Assembly (NCBI GenBank): GCA_030407315.1
Contig: JALQPE010001703.1
Span: forward strand, 1 to 64,000
Source: Asparagopsis taxiformis
Lineage: Eukaryota; Rhodophyta; Florideophyceae; Bonnemaisoniales; Bonnemaisoniaceae
Length of the DNA stretch: 64,000 nucleotides
Direction of reading: 5' to 3'
In this document: positions 43,120-54,000 of the stretch, one piece after another
How the letters are laid out: every line of letters begins with the position of its first letter
Numbering within the stretch: the stretch's first letter is position 1
Translations under genes and position numbers: made by a program
Notes under the pieces: model-generated
Told to the model about the DNA's origin: nothing
The model's input: the letters and a program-made list of their open reading frames with translations, nothing else
The model's database searches: none

Positions 43120-46100
43120 TCACGTTGTTGCTCGTCGCACGCGTGCGAAGTATCGAGAGACGCTCTCTTCAGATACGTTCCGGCGGGGCTCCCACGTAGG
43201 GTTACGATACCCGACCCACTTCACGAGGAAGTCTAACGTTCCGTCCTCGTTCACGCGGTGGTTGAGTAGGTCGTCTACTACATACGCCGGACCGTCGCGG
43301 TTCTTGTCGAGGTCTGCCTCGGTGGCATCGTATGGCTCCGGCGGGGGCGCGTTCGCCGGCGTTGGCGCGTACGCAACGCGGTCCGAGTTGACACGTTCAA
43401 CTACGTCTCCTCGTTGGATGACGAACGTTCGTACGTCGTTACGTAGTACGCGGAACGGTCCCAACGCGTGGTTGCCGAGCTTCGTGCCCTTCGTGGTCCC
43501 GTCCGTCGGGTCGATGAATACGTATTCTCCCGCGCGGATGTTTCGATTCGAGACACGGACTCGTTTGTCGAAATTTCGTTTATAACGTGCCTGCGCGGCC
43601 TTCAGCGTTCGATACGCGTTATCCATCGTTGTGGCGAGCTCACGAACGTAAGTGGCTCGCCCTCCCCCGTCGGGTAGTTCGCGGTTCGTTACCGACGTGT
43701 GTAGCGCCAACGGTGGCGGTGGATTCGTGAGAATCAAGTCGAAGGGCGTCGTGCCCGTGCTCGAATGCACATGCGTGTTGTACGCAAACGTTAACGCCGA
43801 TGCGTATCGATCCCAGTCGTTCTGGTTTTCGTTCACGTAATTGCGCAGCATCGCCAGGATCGTCCTGTTGTAGCGCTCCACCTGCCCGTTCGTTTGGGGG
43901 TGGTACGTCGACGTAAAGACGTTCGTTACGCCAATCTCGTTGCAAACGCGCTGGAAGAACTTAGCAGCGAACTGCTTTCCGTTATCGCTTATGAGCGTCC
44001 GTGGGGGTCCATACGAGAAGACCCATTCGTTGACGAACGCGCTCGCCACGTTGGCGGAATCGATATTACGTAGAGGTACGACTCTAGTCAGCTTCGTGAA
44101 GCGGTCCGTTATCACGAGGATAAATCGGTTACCACGCGTGGTCTTCGTAAGCGGACCTAGTATGTCGATACATAGGTCTCGCAGCGGCTCCGTAGCCGGA
44201 AATAAACGTAACGGGTTCGTCCGTTTGCGAAGCTTCACGCGGTTCTTCGCACATCCAACGCAGTTTCGTACCGTTGCGTGGATGTCGGCGGCCATCGCGG
44301 GCCAGTAGTACGTCCTCCGTAGGGTATAGTACATACGCGTTTGCCCGGGATGTCCAGCGAGGACGTGGTGGTGCGTTAACTCCAGCAGCCGCGGCCGTAA
44401 CGAAGCCGGCACAACGATTTGTGTACGTTCCTCATCGTGAGGGTTCCGGCGTCGGAGTAGGCCATCGTGGCCTTCGAAGAATGCAGCGTCCTGCGTCTCG
44501 GACTGTCGTGTCAGTATCGTTTGACAGAACGCGTCCTCGCGTTGAGCTTCGATAAGCTCGTCCCTCGTAATGGGAAGCTGAACGTCAGCTGGTGGCACGC
44601 GTGCCGAATCGTCTTCAGCAGCGCGCTGTTCGTCGAGGAAATCCGGTTCCTCGTCAAGAACGTCATCGAGCGACGCGTCGCGGTTGAACTCGAGGCCATC
44701 GTGGCCAGCCGTCGTGGCTGATGTTCGTTCATCACGAGTCTCGTTCGACGGGTCGTCGTGACCCCTGGCATTCGTTGCCTTTTTACGTACGGACGTCGTT
44801 CGTCCTTGCCCATTTCGTGTGGGTTGTCGCCGACTGCGAGTCGTCACGAGGACCGCGTCCCCGTACGATGGTACGTCATCGTCGACGGGTCGACCGTCGT
44901 CATACGTAGATATCACGCGTGATAAAGCGTCAGGTACCTGGTGCACGCGCCCAGGCCTGTACGTGACTTCGAAATCGAATTCGGCAACGCGTAGCCTCCA
45001 TCGTAGTAGTCGTCCGGACGCGTCCGTTAACGTCATCAGCCAACGTAAGGCTTCGTGATCCGTACGTACGGTAAATCGTTGACCCTCTACGTAGGGTCGG
45101 AGCGACGTTATCGCCCACACGACGGAGTAACACTCGCGCTCGGTCGCCGAGTAACCACGTTCGGTTTCGTTAAGGGTCTTCGACCAGTACCCAATCGGCA
45201 CCCATTCGTTGGGCTTGTCCTCGTTCTGCTGCTGGAGCAACGTAGCTCCCAGCTGATACGCCGACGCGTCGGTATCGATCATGAACGGACGTCCCGCCTT
45301 CGGAAGGTGCAATACTGGTGGCGACACCAGTATTGTCTTCAACGTTTCGAACGCATTCGTTTGCGCGTTTGTTGGGTTCGTCCAATCGGGGGAAGCGTCC
45401 TTCTTCAACATCGTGTTGAGTGGCCGAGCGATCTCGGCATACGCCTTTACGAAACGGCGGTAAACGTTGGCCGCGCCCAAAAACGATCGACATTGCGTCT
45501 TGTCGCGTGGGAACGTAGCCGTACGAAAGGCTTCCTTGTTCCGTGCTGCGACGTGCAGCTTCCCTGGGGTAATCACGTGCCCCAGGTAGTCAACTCGTGG
45601 TTGAAAGAACGAGCACTTCGTGAGCTTTAACGTTACTCCCGCTGCGCGTAGCAGGGAAAGCACCTGGTCAACGTGACCCAGGTGAGACTCGAGGTCTTTC
45701 GAAAAGACGATTACGTCGTCTAAGTAGACCAGGCACGATTGCCAACGTACTCCGGAGAGGATGATGTCCAACGTCCGCTGAAACGTAGCGGGGGCATTTC
45801 GTAGCCCGAATGGCATTCGCACGTAGCGATACGTTCCCATGAAAGACGTAAACGTTGTCTTATCACGGTCCTCGGCGGAGACGGGCACTTGCCAGTAACC
45901 GGCGTTACAATCGAGTGTCGTGAAGATGGCGGCGTCGCCCAACGAATCGAGGCAATCTTCCATACGAGGAAGCGGGTACGAATCAGCGATCGTTTTCGCG
46001 TTCAAACGCCTGTAATCGACACAGAAACGTAAGGATCCGTCCTTCTTCGGCACCAACACGATTGGTGACGCCCATTCGCTGGACGCGGGTTCGATAACCC

Positions 46101-46398
46101 CTTCGTTGAGCATCTTCGTGATCTGCTCCTCGGCTATCGTACGTAAAGCCGGACCCTGACGATAGGGCATTGAACGTATGGGCCGCGTGCCCGGTTCGAG
46201 TTCGATTCGATGCTCCGTAGCATTGATTTCGCCGAGGCGTCCGCTCGTCCACATTGACGAATGTGTAGCTAGCATCTCGTTGATGCGCTTTCGTAAATCC
46301 TCGTCGTCGAGGTGCGACAAATCGATTGTCGACTGCCAATTCGTGGCGGGGTCGTTCCCCTTTTCGTTGACCAACGGGTCTGGCGTTTCGTCGCCCAA
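43120..46398 (-). CDS. pol: Pol of gypsy element 2: RT, RNase H, integrase, chromodomain
   Basis: An unbroken frame of about 1090 codons. RT has TEHRIELEPG, LRFCVDYRRLN and YLDDVIVFSKD. RNase H begins MIDTDASAYQLGATLL with TDHEALRW. Integrase has an HHCC finger (HHHVLAGHPGQTRM...CVGCAKN), the DDE core (DILGPLTK.., LISDNGKQF, HPQTNGQVERYN) and a C-terminal domain. The final 60 residues form a chromodomain (VVDDLLNH..LDFLVKWVGYRNPTWEP). All catalytic residues are present. There is no ATG at the 5' end of the frame, so expression needs a frame change from the protease frame in the 46269-46440 overlap. The step is -1. Confidence 0.93.
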   Translation of the reverse strand: MGDETPDPLVNEKGNDPATNWQSTIDLSHLDDEDLRKRINEMLATHSSMWTSGRLGEINATEHRIELEPGTRPIRSMPYRQGPALRTIAEEQITKMLNEGVIEPASSEWASPIVLVPKKDGSLRFCVDYRRLNAKTIADSYPLPRMEDCLDSLGDAAIFTTLDCNAGYWQVPVSAEDRDKTTFTSFMGTYRYVRMPFGLRNAPATFQRTLDIILSGVRWQSCLVYLDDVIVFSKDLESHLGHVDQVLSLLRAAGVTLKLTKCSFFQPRVDYLGHVITPGKLHVAARNKEAFRTATFPRDKTQCRSFLGAANVYRRFVKAYAEIARPLNTMLKKDASPDWTNPTNAQTNAFETLKTILVSPPVLHLPKAGRPFMIDTDASAYQLGATLLQQQNEDKPNEWVPIGYWSKTLNETERGYSATERECYSVVWAITSLRPYVEGQRFTVRTDHEALRWLMTLTDASGRLLRWRLRVAEFDFEVTYRPGRVHQVPDALSRVISTYDDGRPVDDDVPSYGDAVLVTTRSRRQPTRNGQGRTTSVRKKATNARGHDDPSNETRDERTSATTAGHDGLEFNRDASLDDVLDEEPDFLDEQRAAEDDSARVPPADVQLPITRDELIEAQREDAFCQTILTRQSETQDAAFFEGHDGLLRRRNPHDEERTQIVVPASLRPRLLELTHHHVLAGHPGQTRMYYTLRRTYYWPAMAADIHATVRNCVGCAKNRVKLRKRTNPLRLFPATEPLRDLCIDILGPLTKTTRGNRFILVITDRFTKLTRVVPLRNIDSANVASAFVNEWVFSYGPPRTLISDNGKQFAAKFFQRVCNEIGVTNVFTSTYHPQTNGQVERYNRTILAMLRNYVNENQNDWDRYASALTFAYNTHVHSSTGTTPFDLILTNPPPPLALHTSVTNRELPDGGGRATYVRELATTMDNAYRTLKAAQARYKRNFDKRVRVSNRNIRAGEYVFIDPTDGTTKGTKLGNHALGPFRVLRNDVRTFVIQRGDVVERVNSDRVAYAPTPANAPPPEPYDATEADLDKNRDGPAYVVDDLLNHRVNEDGTLDFLVKWVGYRNPTWEPRRNVSEESVSRYFARVRRATT

Positions 46399-47707
46399 CC
46401 CGTTCGTATTGTCCGCGTCGTCGCGTCGACTAGCGGTAGGTTCAAAACCTTCGCGAGGGCTTCGCCGCCCTCACGCTTGAGTGGGACGATTCCCAACGGG
46501 GAGCGTACCGCGTACGCAATCGTTGCGCCTTTCGGCAATTCGCGGTCCTTCTTCGTGAAGTTCGACACGATAATAGAGAACGTCTCTCTCGGTCCTACGT
46601 CGACCACTCCGTTGGCTATGCGCAGCCCATGCCGGAATTGCACCGACGCTTTCGGTTCGAGGAACACGAGTCCGGTCGCATCCGTCGTCACGTTGACGGT
46701 CCGTTGCGACATCGCCGGTACACGCGTGTACTTCGTCAGGCGAACCGAGAACGTTCGGCTCGGCCTATTCGAGGCCGCGTTACGCTCGCGGCGTTTCGGG
46801 GGCTCCACGTTTGGATTCGTCTCTTCCCCCTCCTCGTACGGAGTCGTCGTATCGCCCTCCGCGATAATGGGTATCGTATCCCCCCGATGGAGGTCGATTG
46901 TCTGCGCTCGACAGCGTATAGCATCGACATGCTTCGACATGAACGACGTACCCATTATAACGGGAACAGCCAGCGTGTTGGCTACGAAGAATTTTACGCG
47001 GAACAGCGAGTTCCCCAACCTGACACGAAGCAGGATGGCGCCTTCGATAGGCAAACGTCGCCCGTTGGCGTCTCCGAGCTTCGGTAGCTCTTCGTCACGT
47101 AGACAGCGGTCGACCCAGTCGTAGGGTAGTAAACTTGTTCGTATCAAGTTGTAGCCGCTGCACGTATCCATCGCGATGGTAATCGCCCTCATCACGTTGA
47201 GGTCTAGTCCGATCGTTCCGGACACGATATAATGCTTCGACGCAAGTAGGCACGTATGCCCGTCGAGGACCAACGGTTCGGTCCTGACCGGCGCGCGGTC
47301 TACGTCTTCGCTAGCGGTTCGTCGCTTCATCGTGTGAGCCCGTATGGCTTCTTTTGCGTCGACACGCTTCGTATAAGCCGCGTGTTTGGCTTTCTCGCGC
47401 TCGGAAGCGTCGTGCTTCCGGGTAGCGCGTCTCGCTCGTCTGCGAGACTTCCTCTTCGTGTGAGGTTCGTTTGTCCCGTCGGACTTCGTTTCTTCCCCCA
47501 CGTCGGGTGTCATGTGACTCGAGTTGGCCTTCGCGGCCGTGAGCTTTACGTAACTCTCGTTCATCGGTGAGCCTGCGGAGGACCAATCATCGACGTCGGT
47601 CGTCCCCCTTGCACGTAAGGGTTCAGGCGATGTGGGTGGCTCGTGACCTACATCGCCTGGTCGTTTTCCGGCGCGGGGCCGTTCGACACGTCGTCGTCGT
47701 GAGCCCA
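46269..47707 (-). CDS. Protease and linker domain of gypsy element 2
   Basis: This frame overlaps the end of gag and the start of pol. After a basic Lys/Arg-rich stretch it carries AITIAMDTCSGYNLI at the retropepsin active-site position, followed by LGDANGRRL and AVPVIMGTSFM, which fit the protease fold. The usual D-T-G triplet reads D-T-C here. A beta-rich domain follows (RVPAMSQRTVNVTTDATGL...), which in gypsy element 1 is fused to RT. No ATG start precedes the protease, so it is reached by a -1 shift from gag. Confidence 0.75.
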
Positions 47708-50049
47708 CGAAGCTCGTTCGTCATCGTGACTCGTTTCCGCCTCGAGTGGCGTTTCGTCAGCGGAGGTCGTCACGTAGACTCCGCTGCGGCCATTACGCTG
47801 GCCATTTCGTTCGTTCGCCCACGGGCGGGGGTCACGTCGGTCATTACGAAAGTCGCCGCGGCGCCTGTCGAAGGGCCTTCCCCCGTCACGATTGGGGTTT
47901 CGGAGTATCGTAGGCGGCGTGCCGTACCTCCGCGGGGTCACGTTCCCTCGCTCATCAGGTCGTTCCTGGTGACGCTTGGCCATTCGTTGGCGGAAGTACT
48001 CAGCCTGACGTGGGTTGCTCTTCACGTGGAAGAGGTAGTACTTGTACGCGAAAAAGATCCGTTGATCTGGCGTCAGACGCGGACACGTAAACGTCGAGTG
48101 GCCATCTTCGCGGCATGACCAACACGACAGCGTCCAGTAATCATTCGGGATTACGGAGTGCGCCAATTGCGTCTGCTCGCTCGTGAGCTTCGGCACGTCC
48201 TCGCATGGACGGTTCAATCGAGCTTCGAGCTCGTCCGGCTTTTCGTTTGCCGTTTTCGTATCGTTGGGCGGCGGCCCGTTCGTGAAGAGGATCGCCTCCA
48301 AATTCTCGGCAACGTGAACCGCAGCGAGCGACACGTCGTCGTCGTCCCTCGCGGGGATGTTCGGGTTACCATCGTGGTAACTGGGCTCGTTAGCCCGTTC
48401 ATTACGTAAGTACGCGGACTCATCGTAGTCCGCGAACTTCCTCGACTCGTGGTCGGAAATAGCCAACGTAGGCTTCACCGGAAACCGCACTTTCGGTTTC
48501 GCGGCTGACGCGACAGCTGCCGTACGTGCACGGAAGGTCGTTCCTTCGGCCGTCGCCAATCGTCTCACAACGGTGAGGTCGTTCCTCTCTCGTTCGGGGA
48601 GTGACCGGAGTCGTTCCGTCACGGCTGCCCGCGTCGAGGGCAGCAAACCACGCACGTAGTGGTGAACGAGGAGTCGATCCGTAAACACGTAGTTACACGC
48701 CCGCGTGGCGGTGTCGAGTCTATCAGCGTACTGATTCTCGTCCTCGTTAGGACTCTGCGTGATCATCGTGACCTTTTCGTAGGCCTCCTGCAGCACGTCG
48801 TCTTGCAGGTATCGTTTGATCAACGCGTTGATTACGTGAGGCCACGAGAACCTCTTCGTCGGATCAGTCGTGATCACACCAGTCGTACACTGGGAATCGT
48901 AGAACCGTCGGGCGTCCCCGTCGAGGAAGAAGTGCAGCGCACGTACTGCCACTCCCTCGCACACTCCGAGTGTGCTGAACCCATCACGTATTTGGGCGAG
49001 GAATCCGAGTAACGTAATCGGATTCCGGCCGGAGAACGGCTTCAACGTAGGGAAAAGTCCCTCCAGCTCACGTTTGAGCTTATGTACGCTTTGACTCTCG
49101 TTCACGTAGAGATGTTCACGTACATCGTTAAGTCGGTACATGCGGTACGACACCACGTTCGCAAATGCGTCGAGCATTGTCGTGTGCTCTGCCAACGCGT
49201 GGCAAACGGGTCCGAGGGCGTTCCCTGGTAAGCGTACCGCGTCGGCACGTTCGTTTTCGTGGACTCGCGTGTCCGTCGTGCCGAACGTACCCAGCCACGG
49301 AATGTACGTCTCACGTGGCGGGGGAGCTCTCGTATCGAATTGCGCAGCACGTGCTGCGTCCGCCGACCGCGCGTGGTCTGGCGTATCGTTAAAACGTAAT
49401 TGCCTTCGTGGCGTCTCGTCGGGGTGGGCGATGGCTCGTTGCACTGTCGCCCCCTTCCGTACGTTGTCGGGGTCGTCGGACCGGGTGTTGATGGGTATCC
49501 TCCCGGAACGGCCGGGGAGGATTGCGAGTTATAGGCGCGCGAGCCTTCGTAATTCGGATCGCTTCCGCTCGGCGGAGCGGAACGTCCGGCGACGATTTCG
49601 TTGAATACTACGACAAACGAGTCGAGTCTTCCCTCCACGGCGGAGAGGCGGTTTCGTAAATCTTCGTTTTCCCGTTCGAGGGTCGCTGAGCGTTCACGTA
49701 ACGCACGAGCTTCGCGCTCCGAGACTCCGAGTCTCTGCCTTACGGCTTCGTCGACGGCCGCGTCGCTCGCCCTTTCGATGTGACCTCGAAGGTCTTCGTA
49801 CACTACACGTAGTGCCGTGGGAGTCACGTTCCCTTCGTTGAGCTGACCGCGCGTTGCGGGGTCCATACTCACGGACTCAAACGGGCTTACCGTACGTGGT
49901 AGCTGGCCGATCGCCTCGATATCCGGCGGGATAGATCGATCAGTCGCGAAGATCGCTTCTGCTGACAAGGCCACGTCGGCTTCGGCGTCCGCTGACGTTG
50001 GCAACGGTTGCCTGGGCGACGCGCTGGAATTCGACACAGCGTAATTCAT
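47648..50049 (-). CDS. gag: Gag of gypsy element 2, two overlapping frames
   Basis: ATG 50049 (MNYAVSNSSASPRQ) opens a frame containing a clear leucine-rich coiled coil (about residues 95-155, EREARALRERSATLERENEDL). The capsid-like part (YRMYRLNDVREH, LHFFLDGDARRFYD) and the CCHC knuckle CWSCREDGHSTFTC (near 48125) are in the overlapping frame that ends at 47648. The two frames overlap for about 350 bases (49102-49450 and upstream), and the step is -1. Either programmed frameshifting or one indel explains it. The coiled coil may mediate Gag multimerisation. Confidence 0.75.
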
Positions 50050-50134
50050 AGACCGTCGTCTGTAGCGTAGCACGTAGCTTCTCGTTAACGTAAAAGAGCT
50101 TAACCTCGTTGGTTGTCGTTATGCTCGTAGCAAC

Positions 50135-50152
50135 TTCTAGGTCGAGAGACCA
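50135..50152 (-). other. tRNA primer-binding site, gypsy element 2
   Basis: TGGTCTCTCGACCTAGAA on the - strand, one base after the 5' LTR. Identical to 792-809. Confidence 0.8.
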
Positions 50153-50153
50153 G

Positions 50154-50814
50154 TGTGGAACAACGTTAGTTCTAGAAGTAGCTGGTACGAGCCAGTGGAC
50201 ACGCTGTCCTTACGAAACGAAACGAGCAGTCCACCCGCTGGTGTTTTGACTGTATGTTAGAACGGTAGAAGGTAGAGTGGTTAGCGAGTAGACACGAGCG
50301 TCACGACGCAACAATCCACGCGAGGATTACGTTAGCACACGAGGTGGCACGTCACCGGAGGCGCTCTCGACCAAGCCCGGAGGCACTACACGCAATCAGC
50401 CTTACGTGCGGCGATGGGTAGGGAGTACGCAGCTCGACGGAGACGAAGCCTCGTTAGGCAAAACGTAAACGTAAACGTAGAAGTCAGTCGTAGACTAGAG
50501 CCGTTGCTCGATCGTTGTCTTGTCCCCTTTCCCTCCCGGCACGATGCCAATACCTATATGGCCACGATGGCATCGCTTTACAGTGTAAACACTGCTCGTA
50601 ACGTCCCCGAATGGGAAAGGACCTTGTGGGTCACACGTAGGGACCCGTTGGTCCGTTGGCCGTTGCCAATACGTTCGTTGCACACGTGTGCAGGTTGCGC
50701 GCGCGCATGCGCCAGCAATGTTCGTTCATTGCTGTCGCCGGTCGTATCCGCCGAAATTCGAATTCCGCGGAAAACGTAAATATTTGCAATTTCGGAATTG
50801 CCACGTATACTACA
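50154..50814 (-). repeat. 5' LTR of gypsy element 2
   Basis: Near-identical to 37335-37995. Confidence 0.95.
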
Positions 50815-50819
50815 GCGAC
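50815..50819. other. Target-site duplication GCGAC (right)
   Basis: Matches 37330-37334. Confidence 0.9.
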
Positions 50820-50883
50820 TGCGGGAGCCCGCGAGATCACCGACTGTTAGTGTTACAGTGTAAAGTTAGCTGAGTCAGCTTAG

Positions 50884-52293
50884 TTAAAATTTGCCCCTTG
50901 TGGGGTCTTTAGTTGTCCCAATGGGTCCCTCTCCCTCACTGGTCTGAGGTACAGCGAGGCTGTTTCCATTGGTTATTCCCGAACCGGGGTCGTCCAATAG
51001 GATGTCGACACGACCCCACCAGGGCAGACCACTCCGTGGTATGACAGAACTGAGAGTAGGATCTAGAGAAGAGGCGTGCTGCCCTGATGTGACATGCAGT
51101 TCCACAATACTACCACCGAAAGCAGAAACGGGAAGGCCGTCTTTTACCGCCTCCGCCCTCATCGTGTAGTTTTGTCCTTTTAATGAGTACTCTCTGAATT
51201 TTCCTAGCTTCGACTTGCACACGTTACCATGTAAACTTAGTATGTCATCCGAGTCGGAAGCATCCAATTGTGTGTTATCACGCCACGCAAGGTCGAATAT
51301 ATGTGGTGCAGTAATGTCTGCTCGTGCATATTCGCTTGGTGGAACGATAAGTACAGGTGCTGATTAACTAGCTTTGTTTTGTTCGACCTTGCTTCTTCGT
51401 AGAATTGCAGAAGAGGCAACACGAGCTGCACTACGCTCTGCGTTTACAGGGAAGTATACGGTTTCCGAACGTAACCATGCGTTGAAGAACAGCCACGGTC
51501 TTACCTTCCGCATAATTGTCGAATAATGGGGTAGACTTCGCTGAACGTGTTTGTTCGTGGAACCTTGTCTAGCGAAATCGAACAACACGCGATCTTCCTG
51601 AAGGTTTGCTGCGGTGCATTTCGTCGACCCTGTCAGTTTGGCGACAGCGTACAACGTTGTCCATTCTGTCATGTAATTGCGAGCTTTGTCTGGATTGGAC
51701 GTGTTCATGATAAAGTGAGAAGAGATTAGGAGCTTCGCTTCTGCCTCCTCCTGTAGAAACAGGTCGTTGTCATCCGAATCGGAGTCGTTTGTTGCGGTGA
51801 CGTTCTCATGATGGTCGGAAGCAGCGGGATGGCACAGTTTAGGAACTGTCGCAGCAGAAGTGACGGGGTCTCTGCCGGAGGATAGTACAATATCATCGTC
51901 GCTAGGAGTAATACAAGCTTTTTGAACTTCTGGAACAATTGTTCCAGAAGTATACTTGAGAGTATATTGTTCTGCTGCCCACTATTGGCGTACGTCAAAG
52001 GGAGGGTGGTATCCACAGAATTGCTCCCAGGTCTGAAGATATCCTGTGAAGACTGGATCTGGATCTGGGGTCTGGGAATTGGTAGCTATGGGAGCATGGG
52101 GAGGGTTCGAAGTGCTACCATACTCTGTTTTCGGGCGAGGATGATGGGTTTCTGGTGTATTGCAGTCCATTTCCTGAACGGCAAAAGGATTTGAGACTGT
52201 TCTGGATGTCGAGCGTCTAGTCCGATTGCGGACAGGGGCTACATAGTTGAAACGGAGCCTCGGGCCATTCCTAGACTTTCTCGGTCTAGCCAT
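50884..52293 (-). pseudogene. Unrecognised gene upstream of the transposase promoter, several frames
   Basis: On the - strand an ATG at 52293 opens MARPRKSRNGPRLRF, a basic N-terminus, followed by a Thr/Pro-rich region to about 51985. Further frames follow: 51708-51364 (NPDKARNYMTEWTTLYAVAKL.., ending KVEQNKAS) and about 51345-50884 (YARADITAPHIFDLAW, DASDSDDILSLHGN, LPWWGRVDILLDDPGSG, ending PTRGKF). All lie on one strand and read like protein, so they are probably exons or frameshifted parts of one gene. I could not find convincing splice sites for every join. It precedes promoter copy B in the same orientation, which suggests a second gene of the same DNA transposon. Confidence 0.4.
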
Positions 52294-52591
52294 ATCTCGA
52301 TAACCTGGAGGTAGCACCTAGGTGCAAACAGCTGTTTGGAAGGGAGGGAAACGCTGTACGCCTCTATATTATGAGGATACAAATCTCTATAGTCTATCAA
52401 TCTGTAGAAGAACGAAATTGGAAGGGGAGATCTCAGAGCTGACCGTTACAGTCGTTGCAGAGAACATGTTCTCTATTTCCATGGAAGCCAGGAAATAGTG
52501 CAAAGTACTGAGTATACATGAAGACTGAAAACTTCAAAGAATGACATAGTTTTTACCAGAATCGTAATTCATCCTATAGTGTTTACTTAGC

Positions 52592-52651
52592 AAGAAACTC
52601 TGTCAAGTAGTGAAGGAGATGCCTCTCCTTCACTACTCGACAGTGTTTCTT
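52592..52651. repeat. Hairpin with 28-base arms
   Basis: aagaaactctgtcaagtagt.. pairs with ..actactcgacagtgtttctt around a four-base loop, with two mismatches. Outer flanks (tatagtgttt / aaacactata) extend the symmetry in part. Confidence 0.85.
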
Positions 52652-52732
52652 GCAGCTTCGCAACTGCAGACAGAGCACTCAGTGCAAACACTATACTCCA
52701 TGGAGTGGCACGGAGAAGTTCCAGACTAGTCT

Positions 52733-53545
52733 AAAATTTGGTAATTTTTTGGGCACAAAAATTACCAAATTTTATGCCCCACTCGTAGTGACCGTATGGC
52801 TCGTACACCGCCCTGCTTTGTGCTCCCGTCCATATTCCATGAAACACTCACCACCATCGGTCAGCACCACGTGGGCAGCACCTTCTATAGTTCCTTTCAA
52901 ATACGTTTCTGGACTGCTGGTGCACAACAGTCTCAATGTACTACGACGAACACCGTCGGAATATTCAGAAACATATATCATTAAAGCATCGAATGCGACG
53001 ACTAGACGAAATGTGGAGCAGGAGCGGTTGTCCAAATCTGGTGCAGACGGTCGCCAGACCAGCCCAAAAAATTACCAAATTTTATGCCCCACTCGTAGTG
53101 ACCGTATGGCTCGTACTCCGTCCTACTTTGTACCAGCGACCTTATGCCATGGGACACTCACCACCACGAGTAAGCACCACGTGGGCAGCACCTTCTATAG
53201 TTCAGTGCAATTATGTTTATCGACTATTGGTGCACAACTGTCTGGATGCATCACGATGACTAGATGTTCAAGATTGTATGAGGAGAGAAGTAGACGGACA
53301 TAGATGCACGTCATGGTAATACCGGTTCGGTTTTGAACAGAGCTGCAATGCGCCGTCAATGTTCGTCAACGACCATCCAGCGAAGCAGCGTAGCATTTGG
53401 AATGTTTAGAAACATCAGTAAAGCATGGAATGTATGAACTTGACGTAGCCTGGGACAGGAGCGGTTGTCCAAATCTGGAACAGGTGGGCGCCGGATGGGT
53501 CTAAAATTTGGTAATTTTTTGGGCACAAAAATTACCAAATTTCAC
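52733..53545 (+). repeat. Left repeat pair flanking the ParB-like gene
   Basis: Two units in + orientation, bounded by AT-rich hairpins (aaatttggtaattttttggg.. / ..aaaaattaccaaattt) at about 52735, 53066 and 53503. Unit 1 (about 52776-53060) and unit 2 (about 53080-53500) share gccccactcgtagtgaccgt, cagcaccacgtgggcagcac and gagcggttgtccaaatctgg. The same unit occurs inverted twice at 57743-58945. Confidence 0.85.
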
Positions 53546-54000
53546 GCCCCTTCTTGTACTCTCTTCACGACTGTTCATTGGGTACTGATTGATTTGAACG
53601 CAACCGGTGAGTCTTTTGGCGCGTGGGCGCGAATTTATTCGCACCCCTTCAGTTAACCTTCCAAACGTTACGTCTACACGATTTCCTGTCACTCTTCTCT
53701 GCTACTCATCTACTACTCCTTGTAGTACTCCAGCACCTCAAAGGCAATTCAGATCGTGCATCTCCCTGCTTCAACCCAACTCCCCCTGCTTTCCAAGCTT
53801 CGCTCTTCGCATCTCTCTCTGCTTCTCCCGCTTTGCATCCATCTGTCTCCCCACAGTGACAGTGTCCCATCCCTCTCTCTCTCTCTTCAATCCTTGCTCT
53901 CCCGTGCCCTCTCTTTCTCTTCACTCCCTGCCCTTTTCGTGCCCACTTCACCTCTATACACCATTCAGAGTTCAAGAGCTTGTTTATCCCACCCACAAAC

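Larger units (their letters stand above)
37335..50814 (-). mobile_element. Young Ty3/gypsy chromovirus with an antisense gene (element 2)
   Basis: Two 661-bp LTRs with one mismatch noticed (g/t in the acgg(g/t)agaagg word), a GCGAC target duplication, and a PBS shared with element 1. Next to the 3' LTR is the G-rich tract (37996-38010, - strand gtgggggtggggctg). Gag, protease and Pol lie in successive overlapping frames on the - strand. About 5 kb between pol and the 3' LTR holds a 742-codon gene on the + strand. The element is 13.5 kb, long for Ty3/gypsy. Confidence 0.95.

Noticed and set aside
41907..43585. Long + strand ORFs (241 and 335 codons)
   Set aside because: They lie in CpG/T-rich gypsy DNA where stop codons are rare. 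They have no domain, and one overlaps pol antisense.
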